This document shows positions 1-9,819 of a stretch of DNA of 49,496 nt, one piece after another. The translations under genes were made by a program, and so were the position numbers. The notes under the pieces were generated by a model. The model saw only the letters and a list, made by a program, of their open reading frames with translations. It was not told the DNA's origin and ran no database searches. Every line of letters starts with the position of its first letter. Position 1 is the stretch's first letter. This DNA is from JAIEPT01 sp038217425 (GTDB lineage: Bacteria; Planctomycetota; Planctomycetia; Gemmatales; Gemmataceae): contig JBBQPM010000031.1 in the NCBI GenBank assembly GCA_038217425.1, forward strand, positions 1 through 49,496, given 5' to 3'.

Positions 1-1
1 G

Positions 2-118
2 GACGGCATTCGCATCACCAAGAAGGACATGAAACCCTACGAAGCCCGCTTGGAACGCTCGACGACGCTGCCCAAGTACGACATCCTGATTCGACCAAAA
101 CAACCGAGATGTGGGTAA
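2..118 (+). CDS. C-terminal fragment of an unidentified protein
   Basis: An open frame enters from the left edge and ends at TAA (116-118), leaving 38 codons. The visible tail is basic and polar (it contains KKDMKPYEARLERSTTLPKY) and has no membrane segment. A perfect hairpin follows 20 bp downstream, as expected at the end of a transcription unit, and the next gene is convergent. Too little is present to assign a family. It could be a spurious frame, but the codon choice (many C/G third positions) and the position of the hairpin favour a real gene end. Confidence 0.45.
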   Translation, partial: DGIRITKKDMKPYEARLERSTTLPKYDILIRPKQPRCG

Positions 119-138
119 ATCAAGACCTGCCGCTCGCC

Positions 139-170
139 TTAGCGCTCGCGAGGGCCGTCGCGAGCGCTAA
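139..170. terminator. Perfect 13-bp hairpin between convergent genes
   Basis: TTAGCGCTCGCGA (139-151) is followed by a 6-nt loop and its exact reverse complement (158-170). It lies between the end of the + strand gene (118) and the end of the - strand gene (186), so it could terminate transcription from both sides. There is no T-run on either strand, so it may be a Rho-independent-like or RNA-stabilising structure, or a REP-type repeat, rather than a classical terminator. Confidence 0.6.
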
Positions 171-185
171 ACGAACTGGAACGGA

Positions 186-1091
186 CTAATTCGCCGCAGG
201 GCCGGTCGGCGCGGGATAGAGCTTGACGATATTCGCGACCTGATCGAGATAGCCCGCGGGGATCGGTTCGAAGCCGGAGATTTTGAACGTGTTCATCATA
301 TCTCGGCCCCGTTCGGACTTGTTGGCGTTCATCATGCCTTCGCGGAATCGAGTGATCACCGCGGCGGGCACCATGCCCTCTTTGTACGCGATGACCGCTA
401 CCGGGAAGTTCTCGGAAACCTTGAGAACTTTCAATCGGCGGAAACAGCCCGGCTTCACGTCCTGATAACACTCCAGCGACGTCGTATCGACCAGTGCGGC
501 GGCCAGCTCGCCCCCGACGACTTCATCGAGCGCCGACTCGGCGTTAAGCGGCTTGAGCACCTTGGCGAAAAACGCCTTCGGATCGCATTGGGCCGCTTCC
601 AGCGTCTGGCGTTTGAGGTAGATTCGGCAATGTTCCTTGGTAAACAGGGGCAGACCGATGTCCTTGCCCTTGAGGTCGCCGACGTTCTTGTGTTCGGAAT
701 CGTTGCGGACCACGAGATGCGCGTGCACGTTGCGATGTTTATAGATGGCGACCATGAGGGGCTTGAGATCGGGGTATTTTTGCCGAGCCCAGCCGAACTC
801 GATGCCGTGGAAGACGCCGAACTGCACCGAACCGTCGGTGAGCTGTTGGCCGACGTCGTAGGCGTCTTTCCCTACGGTCATGTGCCCGGGGAGTCCGGTG
901 AATTCTTTGACCAGGGAGTTAAATTGAGGGCCGAGAAAGTTGATGAGGACGGGAGGAACGTCGGTGAAAATCGATTGCACCATGCCGATTTTGACAGGAG
1001 CGGCAGGGGACCGTTCAGACGCTTCGGGAAAGCTGGCGAAGGCGGCGACAATGCCCAGCACACCCAGAGCCGAGAGACTCAAACGCATCAT
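186..1091 (-). CDS. PhnD-like periplasmic phosphate/phosphonate-binding protein
   Basis: A 301-residue exported solute-binding protein of the PhnD/SsuA/transferrin-like family. An N-terminal signal peptide (hydrophobic residues about 4-20, likely cleavage near A-S-E) precedes a mature domain starting with VKIGMVQSIFTDVPP. The family pattern of residues lining the ligand cleft follows: a Y-D-V-G segment, a V-Q-F-G-V-F-H-G stretch, and 'DLKGKDIGL' near residue 140, which is the typical start of lobe 2. Close relatives bind phosphonates, phosphite or phosphate for ABC import, but no permease or ATPase gene is adjacent, so the ligand cannot be given. In Planctomycetes such orphan binding proteins are common. 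The ATG at 1091 is followed directly by a second Met-Arg, and either could be the start. TolC ends upstream at 1363 on the same strand, with a palindrome between. Confidence 0.8.
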   Translation of the reverse strand: MMRLSLSALGVLGIVAAFASFPEASERSPAAPVKIGMVQSIFTDVPPVLINFLGPQFNSLVKEFTGLPGHMTVGKDAYDVGQQLTDGSVQFGVFHGIEFGWARQKYPDLKPLMVAIYKHRNVHAHLVVRNDSEHKNVGDLKGKDIGLPLFTKEHCRIYLKRQTLEAAQCDPKAFFAKVLKPLNAESALDEVVGGELAAALVDTTSLECYQDVKPGCFRRLKVLKVSENFPVAVIAYKEGMVPAAVITRFREGMMNANKSERGRDMMNTFKISGFEPIPAGYLDQVANIVKLYPAPTGPAAN

Positions 1092-1290
1092 GGAGAGCTA
1101 CCTCGGTTGGCGGAGTTTAGGAAGCCGGGTCGGTTCGTGCAGTCGGCGCATAGGTGAGTCACCGACCCGCAACGTGACCTGCCTATGTTTTTTTTCAGCA
1201 TTTGGGCGTGCAAACCTTGAGCGAGAATTTGGCGATTTGAGGAATCAGGGGTCCCACGGGAGATTTGTCAAACAGGGGGACTTGGGATTA

Positions 1291-1354
1291 CCGAGCCGCG
1301 CCCGTCAGGTAGCGGTGGGACGCTACTTCCCGCTTCCTGACGGGGGCGGCTCGG
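1291..1354. repeat. Intergenic inverted repeat, CCGAGCCG family
   Basis: The left arm (1291-1312) and right arm (1333-1354) are 22-nt inverted repeats with two mismatches, separated by 20 nt. The arms start CCGAGCCG and end CGGCTCGG. The element begins 8 bp beyond the stop codon of the TolC-like gene (1363, - strand), so in the RNA it forms a long stem just after that gene. It is best read as a REP/MITE-like palindrome that probably acts as a terminator or 3' stabiliser. Confidence 0.7.
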
Positions 1355-1362
1355 AGATTGGA

Positions 1363-2718
1363 TTACTGTTTGAGGCGAAACCCTCCCGCGGTGACGCGTT
1401 CCAGGGCCGCCAGGGCGAGGGCGTGGTTAAAGAGCGCCTCGTTGTACGACGCGCGGGCCTGGTCCACCATCGTGCGCGTCCGGAGGATCTCTTCGCCGGT
1501 GGCGTTGCCGCTATCGAAGCGATTCTGCACCGAGTTCGCCACTTCGAGCGCTTCCTTGTCCGCGCCTTGCAGCGACATCGACTTTTGGAATGCTTCTTTC
1601 CACTTCAGGTACGTCGCGTCGATCTCCAGCGCGATCAAGTTGTGCGTCTTGTCGACGACAGCCTGAGCGCGTTGATCGAAGTCCCCCGCGCGCTGCACGC
1701 GGTCATTGCGTTTTCCCGCGAGATGCGTCGGCATCTCGAGCCCCAGGGCGCCGGGTCGGTACTCGCCGTTGGCGACGCCTTGCGGAATCGGCTTGGCGTG
1801 GATATCGGCAGCGACCGCGAACGTGTTGGCGAGCGGCTTGAACAACAGACGATGCTGGGCCGCAATTTCGAGACTCGTCAAATCTTTGGCTCCCAGCGCC
1901 TGCTGCAGTTCCGCACGCTGAGCGAGACCGACGGCGATGAGCTGTTCGCGGTTGAGATCCGGAACCAACTCCGGCAACGGCTGGTCGGCGACGACGAACG
2001 GCTCGTCGCAGCCCAGGCCGATCGCTTCCCGCAGCCCGGCGATGGCGCGGAGGATGCCGACGTCGGCCTCGACCTGCTTGGTCCGCACGAAGCGGATGTT
2101 GAGCTTGAGAATGTCGACGTCGATCTTGGTGATCTTCGACTTGGGATCGCCCACCTCGAGGATCTTGCCGGCCTTTTCCTGAGACGTTTCCAGCTTGCCG
2201 GTCAGTTCGTCGACGACGATCTTCTGCATGCGGGCGTACTGCACGGTGTAGTACATACGGGTGATGGCGTAGCGTGCTTCCCATTCCGCCTGGGCGACGC
2301 CGGCGCTGGCGATGGTCACGCCGACGCACGCCTGTTCTTTGCGGATGGCGAAGTCGCGGCTGAGAAATCCGATTTTGAGGTTGTCCAGCGCCTGCTGCGC
2401 GGTGATCGCTGCAGACAGACTCGCCTGAGCGGCCCGCAGTGCGGGTTGTCGTTGCATGCCGAGCGCGAGACACGCCTGGAGGTCGAGCGCCGGCACGGTG
2501 ACTGGCGCCGCGGGGGCGGCTACTGGTTCCGGCACGGCGAGCAACTTGATCGGGTTGGCGGGTTGGCCCGACTCAATATTCGCCGGCAGGACCGCCGCAG
2601 GCGATGCCGGCGTCGGCGCGGGCAAGAAATTCATGGGCTGATTTTGCGCCCCGACCGGAGCCGAGGACCAAACGAGCGATACGGTGAGACCGAGCGCGCG
2701 GAGAGAGATGCGGTGCAT
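1363..2718 (-). CDS. TolC-like outer membrane efflux protein
   Basis: A 451-residue exported protein of the outer membrane efflux (TolC/OEP) family, which forms the outer-membrane channel of tripartite exporters. The start at 2718 is chosen because GAGGA lies about 8 nt upstream and a signal peptide follows (MHRISLRALG, ending about V-G-A-Q). A longer frame to 2802 would put 28 unlikely residues ahead of it. A Pro/Ala-rich linker (about 30-75) leads into the OEP domain, which opens with LDLQACLALGMQRQPALRAA, the usual first helix. Long alpha-helical stretches rich in Ala, Glu and Gln follow, with the second repeat near the C-terminus (ANSVQNRFDSGNATGEEIL resembles the family's 'R-x-x-x-G' helix turn). 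No inner-membrane pump or periplasmic adaptor lies next to it. It is divergent from korB, with 254 bp between that must hold both promoters; I could not pick out convincing -35/-10 boxes. Confidence 0.82.
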   Translation of the reverse strand: MHRISLRALGLTVSLVWSSAPVGAQNQPMNFLPAPTPASPAAVLPANIESGQPANPIKLLAVPEPVAAPAAPVTVPALDLQACLALGMQRQPALRAAQASLSAAITAQQALDNLKIGFLSRDFAIRKEQACVGVTIASAGVAQAEWEARYAITRMYYTVQYARMQKIVVDELTGKLETSQEKAGKILEVGDPKSKITKIDVDILKLNIRFVRTKQVEADVGILRAIAGLREAIGLGCDEPFVVADQPLPELVPDLNREQLIAVGLAQRAELQQALGAKDLTSLEIAAQHRLLFKPLANTFAVAADIHAKPIPQGVANGEYRPGALGLEMPTHLAGKRNDRVQRAGDFDQRAQAVVDKTHNLIALEIDATYLKWKEAFQKSMSLQGADKEALEVANSVQNRFDSGNATGEEILRTRTMVDQARASYNEALFNHALALAALERVTAGGFRLKQ

Positions 2719-2972
2719 AGGGGAATCCTCAAACGAAAGATGTTCGATGCGCTGTGAATCTTCCGTGATTCCCGGCAACCCATCCTGGAAGCATCTGGGC
2801 ATTTCCTACTTCCAAACATCGGCCGCGCCGCACAAAATCACGCAAAAAAACACCGCTTTTCGCCGACTTCGCGCCGGCCGTGCGCCGTACGTCACGCGGA
2901 TTCGCGTCAGCTTCCCGCATCCGCAAGGTCTGCCCCTTGCTGCAAACCGCTCTCCTCCTCACAATAAACTCA

Positions 2973-3980
2973 ATGTCTGAACTCCCCGTCCTCACTGCCG
3001 CCGACTTTACGACCTCGCGCCAGATCCGCTGGTGTCCCGGCTGCGGCGACTACGCCGTCCTCGAACAGTTTCGCCAGGTCCTCGCCGAACTCGCCATCCC
3101 GCGCGAGAAAATCGTCCTCGTCTCTGGCGTCGGCTGCGCCTCCCGGCTTCCGTATTACGTGAACACATACGGTTTCCAGACGATTCACGGCCAGGCGCCC
3201 GCCATCGCCACCGGTCTCAAACTCGCCAACCCCGACCTGCACGTCTGGGTTATCACCGGCGACGGCGACGCCCTCGCCGCCGGAACCAACCACTTCCTGC
3301 ACGCCTTGCGCCGGAACGTCCACATCAAGATCCTGCTGCTCAACAACGAAGTCTTCGGCCTCTCGCGCGGCCAGTATTCGCCGACCTCGCGCATTGGTAC
3401 CCGCACCAAATCGAGCCCCGAAGGCGCTTTCGAAACCCCGCTGAGGCCGCTGTCGCTCGCCCTCGCCGCCGAGTGTTCCTTCGTCGCCCGCTCTCTCGAC
3501 GTCGAAGTCAACCATCTCGCCGACACGCTCCGCCGGGCCGCACTTCATCCCGGCAGCGCTCTGGTCGAGGTGTATCAGAACTGCAAGGTCTTCAACGACG
3601 GAGTCTTCGATTTCGCCGTCGACCACGCCACCAAGGCCGACGACACTCTCCTCCTCGAGCACGGCCAACCGCTCATCTTCGGCAAAGACCGCAATCTCGG
3701 CATTCGTCTGCAGGGCCTGGAGGCCGAGGTCGTCAAACGCGAACCCGACGCCGACGATCTTTACGTACACGACGAAACCCTGAGCGAACCGACGGCCGCC
3801 CTTTTGCTCAGCCGACTGTCGATGCCCGACTTCCCCGAGTGTTTCGGCGTCTTCCGCGCCGTGGAGACATCGACATTCGAGGAGCAATTTTTCGGGCAGA
3901 TCGCGGATGCGAAGCGCGTGCGAAAACCGGCCAAGCTCGACGATCTGCTCGCCGGCGAGGAATCGTGGACCACCGCGTAG
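2973..3980 (+). CDS. korB: 2-oxoacid:ferredoxin oxidoreductase, beta subunit (KorB type)
   Basis: A 335-residue thiamine-diphosphate-binding beta subunit of 2-oxoglutarate (or related 2-oxoacid) ferredoxin oxidoreductase, which oxidatively decarboxylates a 2-oxoacid to acyl-CoA and reduces ferredoxin. Residues 21-26 give the CPGCGD motif and 52-58 give GVGCASR. GDGD at 96-99 followed by GTNH is the Mg-thiamine-diphosphate motif, and further on come LLNNEVFGLSRGQYSPTS and a T-K-S-S-P-E-G segment, all in the order expected for KorB. The start at 2973 (MSELPVLTAADF) matches the family's length; the frame stays open upstream but adds an atypical basic leader. The partner alpha/gamma subunit (KorA), normally directly upstream, is absent: the upstream neighbour is the divergent tolC-like gene. 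The substrate assignment is from family resemblance only; a pyruvate or branched-chain 2-oxoacid enzyme is possible. Confidence 0.88.
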   Translation: MSELPVLTAADFTTSRQIRWCPGCGDYAVLEQFRQVLAELAIPREKIVLVSGVGCASRLPYYVNTYGFQTIHGQAPAIATGLKLANPDLHVWVITGDGDALAAGTNHFLHALRRNVHIKILLLNNEVFGLSRGQYSPTSRIGTRTKSSPEGAFETPLRPLSLALAAECSFVARSLDVEVNHLADTLRRAALHPGSALVEVYQNCKVFNDGVFDFAVDHATKADDTLLLEHGQPLIFGKDRNLGIRLQGLEAEVVKREPDADDLYVHDETLSEPTAALLLSRLSMPDFPECFGVFRAVETSTFEEQFFGQIADAKRVRKPAKLDDLLAGEESWTTA

Positions 3981-4011
3981 GGGCGAATGCAGGAATGAAT
4001 TCTTCAAAACT

Positions 4012-4100
4012 AGCCGCAGAGGGCACAGAGAAATAAGGCGGATTGTCGCGATCCACCGAGCTTTTCTGCAATTCTCCGTGTCCTCTGTGCTCTCTGTGGT
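4012..4100. repeat. Imperfect inverted repeat, CACAGAG family
   Basis: The left arm, around CCGCAGAGGGCACAGAGA (4014-4031), pairs with CTCTGTGCTCTCTGTGG (4083-4099) with about three mismatches. The right side carries a tandem-like TCTGTG/CTCTGTG run. It sits between the end of korB and the signal-peptide gene at 4157, and a T-run follows the right arm (gattttttt, 4103-4111), so on the + strand it resembles a terminator for korB. The repetitive composition suggests a dispersed intergenic element. Confidence 0.6.
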
Positions 4101-4156
4101 TCGATTTTTTTGACCTTTTTCTTGTCCGCGCCCGCAGTCAACCTGGGAGAATCTCC

Positions 4157-6112
4157 ATGCTTCGAATGCTCGCGGTGTGTCTGTTCCTGGCGCCGATGCC
4201 TCTCTGGGCCGAGATGAAGGTCGCGATCCGCAGCGACTTCCCCGGCGGCAACGTCCTCATCAAGAAGAACGAAGGCAACGAAGTCCACCTCGCCCCCGAC
4301 CTGCGCGGCGGTCCGGCGTGGTTCTACTGGAACTTCGAAGCCGAGGTTTCGGAAGCGGGGACGGTCCGCTTCAAGTTCCCCAGTCCCACGGTCGGCGTGC
4401 GCGGCCCGGCGATCAGTCACGATGAAGGCAAATCCTGGAAATGGCTCGGCGCCGAGCACGTCCAGTACGCACCGCCGGTGGGGGACGACAAGAAGGTGCC
4501 GCGCTTCGATGTGTTCGCGTTCGCCTTCACCGCGGCAAAACAGAAGGTCCGTTTCGCCGTCGCGATTCCGTATCTGCATCGCGATCTCGAAACCTTCCTC
4601 ACCAGGCACAAGGCCAATCCGCATCTGACGCGCAGCGTCCTCACGCAATCGCGCCTCGGCCAACGCCCCGTCGATCTCGTACAGATCGGCAAACCCGGGC
4701 CCGGCGTCGAATCGTTCCTCATCACCGCCCGGCATCATGCGTGCGAATCGATGGCCAGCTACGTCCTCGAAGGGATGATGCAGGAGGCCCTGTCCGATTC
4801 GCCGCTGGGGATCGAGTTCCGCAAGAAATACGTCGCCTACATCGTGCCGATCGTCGACCGCGACGGCGTCGAGGCAGGCGATCAGGGGAAGAATCGACTG
4901 CCGAAGGATTACAACCGCGACTACGGCGCCGACTCGATCTATCCCGAGATCAAAGCCATCCAGGAACTCGGCGTCCTCAAGAAAGTCCACTACTCGCTCG
5001 ATATTCACTGCCCGTATTTGAAGGGCGACATCCACGAGGCGTTTTACTGGGTGGGTCTGGGCTTGCCGCACATCAAGGACAACTTGCGCGAGTGGAACGC
5101 GTGGATCAAGGAAGAGAAGCCGGGCGTGGTAATGACGCCGTTGGATCTGCTTTCAGATCCGAAGAAGGCCAAAGGCGGCGACCCGCGCATCAACTCGCAT
5201 CACTTCGCGCTGCGTCCCGGATGCGTCTTCGCCGCGACGTTGGAGGTGCCGTACACGCAGCCAAACTTGGCGCTCGACGCCGACATGGCGCGGGCATACG
5301 GCGTCGGCATGCTGCGGGCCTGGACGCGTACGAAGTTCCTGCTCCCCGACCAGAAACGCGAGCCGTGGGAGGAAGCCTCGTTTTTGGTGGGGCTGCGATC
5401 TCAAGCCCGAACCATCACCGAGAAGGAAGCCTTGGACATGGATTCTAACGCGTTTGGGTCAGGCCTGCGAGTGCTTGACGTCGAGACGGGATACCTCCTC
5501 GCTTTGGCGGTTCAACGCAACAAGCGTATCCCGGAAGCGGAGTATCTTACCATAAGAGCCGATCGCCCGCTAGCAACGGCTCAACAGAAAGCGAACCTGA
5601 AGCTACTGCATACGCAACTCGTCGCTTCTTGGGGCTCAACCGACGCGGAGATCGACACGAGCCTGACGAAAGCCCTCAGCATCCCGTATGCTTCGCACGA
5701 ACACCAAGCAAAGGCGCTCGAGGCCGTAGTTCTCTTTTACGAAAGAAAGAAGGAGTACGAGAAGTCTCTAGGTCACGCTCGCAAGCAGTTGGCGTTCGTG
5801 GCGACCTACGAAAAGGGCAAGATGTTGAACCGCATCGCCGGGTTTCACGACCAGCTCAAAATGCCCGACGACGCGGTCAAAGCGCGACAGGAAGCGGTCG
5901 CGTTCTTGCGCGAACGGGCCGGCAAACTGAAAGAGCGCAGCGCTTTCGGCGCCGCGATGTCTGTCGATTTGTTCGACGCCCTGGTCGGCATCCCGACGGC
6001 GACGCTTGAGGAGAAGAAGGCGGCGGCGCAGGCGGCGCTCGATCACGAGATCGTCGCCGCGGCAATCAAGGATCGCATCCGCAAGAAACTCGCGGAAATC
6101 GAGAAGAAGTGA
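4157..6112 (+). CDS. Exported M14-family zinc carboxypeptidase-like protein
   Basis: A 651-residue secreted protein. The start at 4157 has GGGAGA about 7 nt upstream and opens a clear signal peptide (MLRMLAVCLFLAPMPLWA, cleavage about residue 18). Residues about 20-150 form an N-terminal beta-rich domain. About 170-410 is a peptidase M14 domain: the zinc motif H194-A-C-E197, N-R at about 253-254 (the carboxylate-binding pair), the third zinc ligand H284 in SLDIHCPY, and a late T-L-E-V-P-Y whose Glu is the likely general base. The family cleaves C-terminal residues from peptides or amidates; the true substrate is unknown. The last 240 residues are helical, Ala/Lys/Glu-rich and may be TPR-like. 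From about 5440 codon choice becomes visibly less GC-biased (CTA, ATA and AGA appear), which could mark a domain of different origin. It is followed by three REP-like palindromes. Confidence 0.8.
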   Translation: MLRMLAVCLFLAPMPLWAEMKVAIRSDFPGGNVLIKKNEGNEVHLAPDLRGGPAWFYWNFEAEVSEAGTVRFKFPSPTVGVRGPAISHDEGKSWKWLGAEHVQYAPPVGDDKKVPRFDVFAFAFTAAKQKVRFAVAIPYLHRDLETFLTRHKANPHLTRSVLTQSRLGQRPVDLVQIGKPGPGVESFLITARHHACESMASYVLEGMMQEALSDSPLGIEFRKKYVAYIVPIVDRDGVEAGDQGKNRLPKDYNRDYGADSIYPEIKAIQELGVLKKVHYSLDIHCPYLKGDIHEAFYWVGLGLPHIKDNLREWNAWIKEEKPGVVMTPLDLLSDPKKAKGGDPRINSHHFALRPGCVFAATLEVPYTQPNLALDADMARAYGVGMLRAWTRTKFLLPDQKREPWEEASFLVGLRSQARTITEKEALDMDSNAFGSGLRVLDVETGYLLALAVQRNKRIPEAEYLTIRADRPLATAQQKANLKLLHTQLVASWGSTDAEIDTSLTKALSIPYASHEHQAKALEAVVLFYERKKEYEKSLGHARKQLAFVATYEKGKMLNRIAGFHDQLKMPDDAVKARQEAVAFLRERAGKLKERSAFGAAMSVDLFDALVGIPTATLEEKKAAAQAALDHEIVAAAIKDRIRKKLAEIEKK

Positions 6113-6116
6113 TTCC

Positions 6117-6295
6117 GCGAAAGCCCAGGGATGGCTATCCCTGGGGACGCGCCGCCAATCGTCACTTCCAGCGTCGAGCAAAAAATCGCGATCTGTGGCG
6201 CGTCCCAAGGGATGGCTATCCCTGGGCTTTTTAACGCGCGACGTGATTTGCGATCTGTGGCGCGTCCCCAGGGATAGCCATCCCTGGGCTTTCGC
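6117..6295. repeat. Cluster of three REP-like palindromes (CCCAGGGAT family)
   Basis: Three copies of a hairpin element with core CCCAGGGAT-GGCT-ATCCCTGGG lie at 6117-6153, 6197-6231 and 6259-6295. Copy 1 and the reverse complement of copy 3 are identical over 37 bp, so they form an inverted pair. Copies 2 and 3 share orientation, and both are preceded by the same 19 bp (6188-6206 and 6250-6268). The cluster starts 4 bp after the M14 gene stop. The same element recurs as a pair at 34560-34656 and singly at 49434-49471. This is the layout of REP/REPIN elements. No REP-associated (RAYT) transposase is encoded in this window. Confidence 0.88.
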
Positions 6296-6343
6296 ACGTC
6301 GCGATTACTCGCTATGCTGAAGTCACATCCTCCGGGTGACTCC

Positions 6344-7627
6344 ATGTGGCACTTCGACCAACGCACGGTTCCCGACCTGAAAACTTCCCTGCCCGGCCCG
6401 CGCGCCCAGGCCCTGCTCGAACGCGACCAGCGTTACACCTCGCCGTCGTACACGCGCATGTATCCGCTCGTGTGCGCCCGCGGTTCCGGCGCCGTCATCG
6501 AGGACGTCGACGGCAATCTCTTCCTCGACTTCACCGCCGGCATCGCCGTCACCGCCACGGGGCACTGTCACCCCCATGTCGCCGAAGCGATCCGCGATCA
6601 GGCCGGCAAGCTGCTGCACATGTCTGGCACCGACTTCTACTACGAACCGCAGATCGACCTAGCCGAGCGACTCGCCCGACTCGCGCCGGGCCCCAGCCCC
6701 AAACGCGTCTTCTTCACTAACAGCGGCGCCGAGGCGCTCGAAGCCGCGCTCAAACTGTCGCGCTATCACACCAAGCGTTCGCGCGTCGTTGCCTTCTTCG
6801 GCGCCTTCCACGGCCGAACGTATGGGGCGATGTCGCTGTCGGCTTCGAAGCTCGTGCATCGCAAAGGATTTTCGCCGCTCGTGCCCGACGTCCATCACGT
6901 CCCCTATCCGCGCCCGGGCGAACCGGACGCCTTGCGTGCGATCGAGACGCTCTTCAAACGCGTGGCTCCGCCGGAGGAAGTCGCCGCGATCTTCGTGGAG
7001 CCGATCCAGGGCGAAGGGGGCTACATCGTTCCGCCTGCGAGTTTTTTGCCCGACTTGCGGAAGCTCTGCGACCATCACAAGATCTTGCTGGTCGCGGATG
7101 AAGTTCAGTCGGGATTCGGCCGAACCGGAAAGATGTTCGCGCTGGAGCACGTCGGCGTCGAGGCCGACATTTTGTGTTTGGCCAAGGGCATCGCCAGCGG
7201 CATGCCGATCGGCGCCATCGTCGCCCGCGCCGACGTCATGAGCTGGCCCCCCGGCAGCCACGCCAGCACCTTTGGCGGCAACCCCGTCAGCTGCCGAGCC
7301 GCCCTGGCGACGCTCGAAGTCCTCGAGGCCGGCTACGTCGCCAACGCCCACGAACGCGGCGAGCAACTTCGCTCGGGTCTGCAAAAGTTAAGTCGCGACC
7401 TCGGCGGCATCGGCGAAATCCGCGGCCTGGGCCTGATGCTCGCCATGGACGTCGCCAAGAACGACAAGCTCGACCCCGCACGCCGTGACGGCATCATTCA
7501 ACAGGCGTTCCACCGCGGTCTGCTGCTGCTCCCCTGCGGCGAGGCGGCGATTCGCTTCTGCGCACCGCTGTGCATCACGGCCGAGCAGACGGAGACCGCA
7601 CTCCGAATTCTGCGGGACATTCTTTAG
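6344..7627 (+). CDS. Class III PLP-dependent aminotransferase (GABA/acetylornithine type)
   Basis: A 427-residue class III (ornithine/acetylornithine/4-aminobutyrate) aminotransferase, fold type I. Visible motifs from the 6344 start are the phosphate-loop S-G-A-E-A (127-131), F-H-G-R-T in AFHGRTYGAMSLSASK (155-169), E-P-I-Q-G-E-G-G (219-226), D-E-V-Q-S-G-F-G-R-T (252-261, whose Asp binds the pyridine nitrogen) and L-A-K-G with Schiff-base Lys281. An Arg-rich N-terminal segment ending YTRMYPL resembles the archaeal-type 4-aminobutyrate aminotransferases. It transfers the omega-amino group of a substrate such as GABA or acetylornithine to 2-oxoglutarate. Motifs alone do not decide the substrate, and no arginine-biosynthesis neighbour helps. 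A start at 6314 (MLKSHP) is also in frame. I prefer 6344 because the region before it lies right at the edge of the REP cluster; neither start has a strong Shine-Dalgarno. Confidence 0.88.
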   Translation: MWHFDQRTVPDLKTSLPGPRAQALLERDQRYTSPSYTRMYPLVCARGSGAVIEDVDGNLFLDFTAGIAVTATGHCHPHVAEAIRDQAGKLLHMSGTDFYYEPQIDLAERLARLAPGPSPKRVFFTNSGAEALEAALKLSRYHTKRSRVVAFFGAFHGRTYGAMSLSASKLVHRKGFSPLVPDVHHVPYPRPGEPDALRAIETLFKRVAPPEEVAAIFVEPIQGEGGYIVPPASFLPDLRKLCDHHKILLVADEVQSGFGRTGKMFALEHVGVEADILCLAKGIASGMPIGAIVARADVMSWPPGSHASTFGGNPVSCRAALATLEVLEAGYVANAHERGEQLRSGLQKLSRDLGGIGEIRGLGLMLAMDVAKNDKLDPARRDGIIQQAFHRGLLLLPCGEAAIRFCAPLCITAEQTETALRILRDIL

Positions 7628-7750
7628 GCCGGGCCATCCATTCTCGATTTTGTAAGCTATTCCTTCATGCCGATGCACTCTTGAACCTTCTCTCCGGATC
7701 TGCCGACGGACTCGGCGTCCGGCCCGTTTCGTACCCTGAGGTCTCCAGTC

Positions 7751-9700
<1,950 letters not shown>

Positions 9701-9708
9701 TCAACCCT

Positions 9709-9815
9709 GGCGAGCGGGGGACGTTAGTCCCCCGGTACGTGACGCTAGTGCAAAATCGCGTGGTATAGATAGGTAGCTCGTGGACGTACGGGGGACTAAC
9801 GTTCCCCCGCTCGCC
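9709..9815. repeat. Long inverted repeat between convergent genes, GCGAGCGGGGG family
   Basis: Arms of about 32 nt (9709-9740 and 9784-9815) are reverse complements apart from two single-base indels, with a 43-nt spacer. Each arm is itself partly palindromic (GGGGGAC-GTTA-GTCCCCC), so the RNA or a single DNA strand could form a cruciform with small side hairpins. It occupies almost the whole gap between acs (+, ends 9700) and the formylglycine-generating-like gene (-, ends 9820), where a two-way terminator is expected. The sub-hairpins and the arm structure resemble a non-autonomous mobile palindrome. Confidence 0.85.
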
Positions 9816-9819
9816 GTCA

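Noticed and set aside
940..2757. 605-codon open frame on the + strand opposite the TolC-like gene and phnD
   Set aside because: It overlaps the antisense of two genes with clear family motifs, is rich in Arg/Gly as expected of a GC-biased antisense frame, and has no recognisable domain.
6117..6295. Possible CRISPR array because of repeated units with about 60-bp spacing
   Set aside because: The units are palindromic and in both orientations, with only three copies, unequal spacing and no cas genes nearby.
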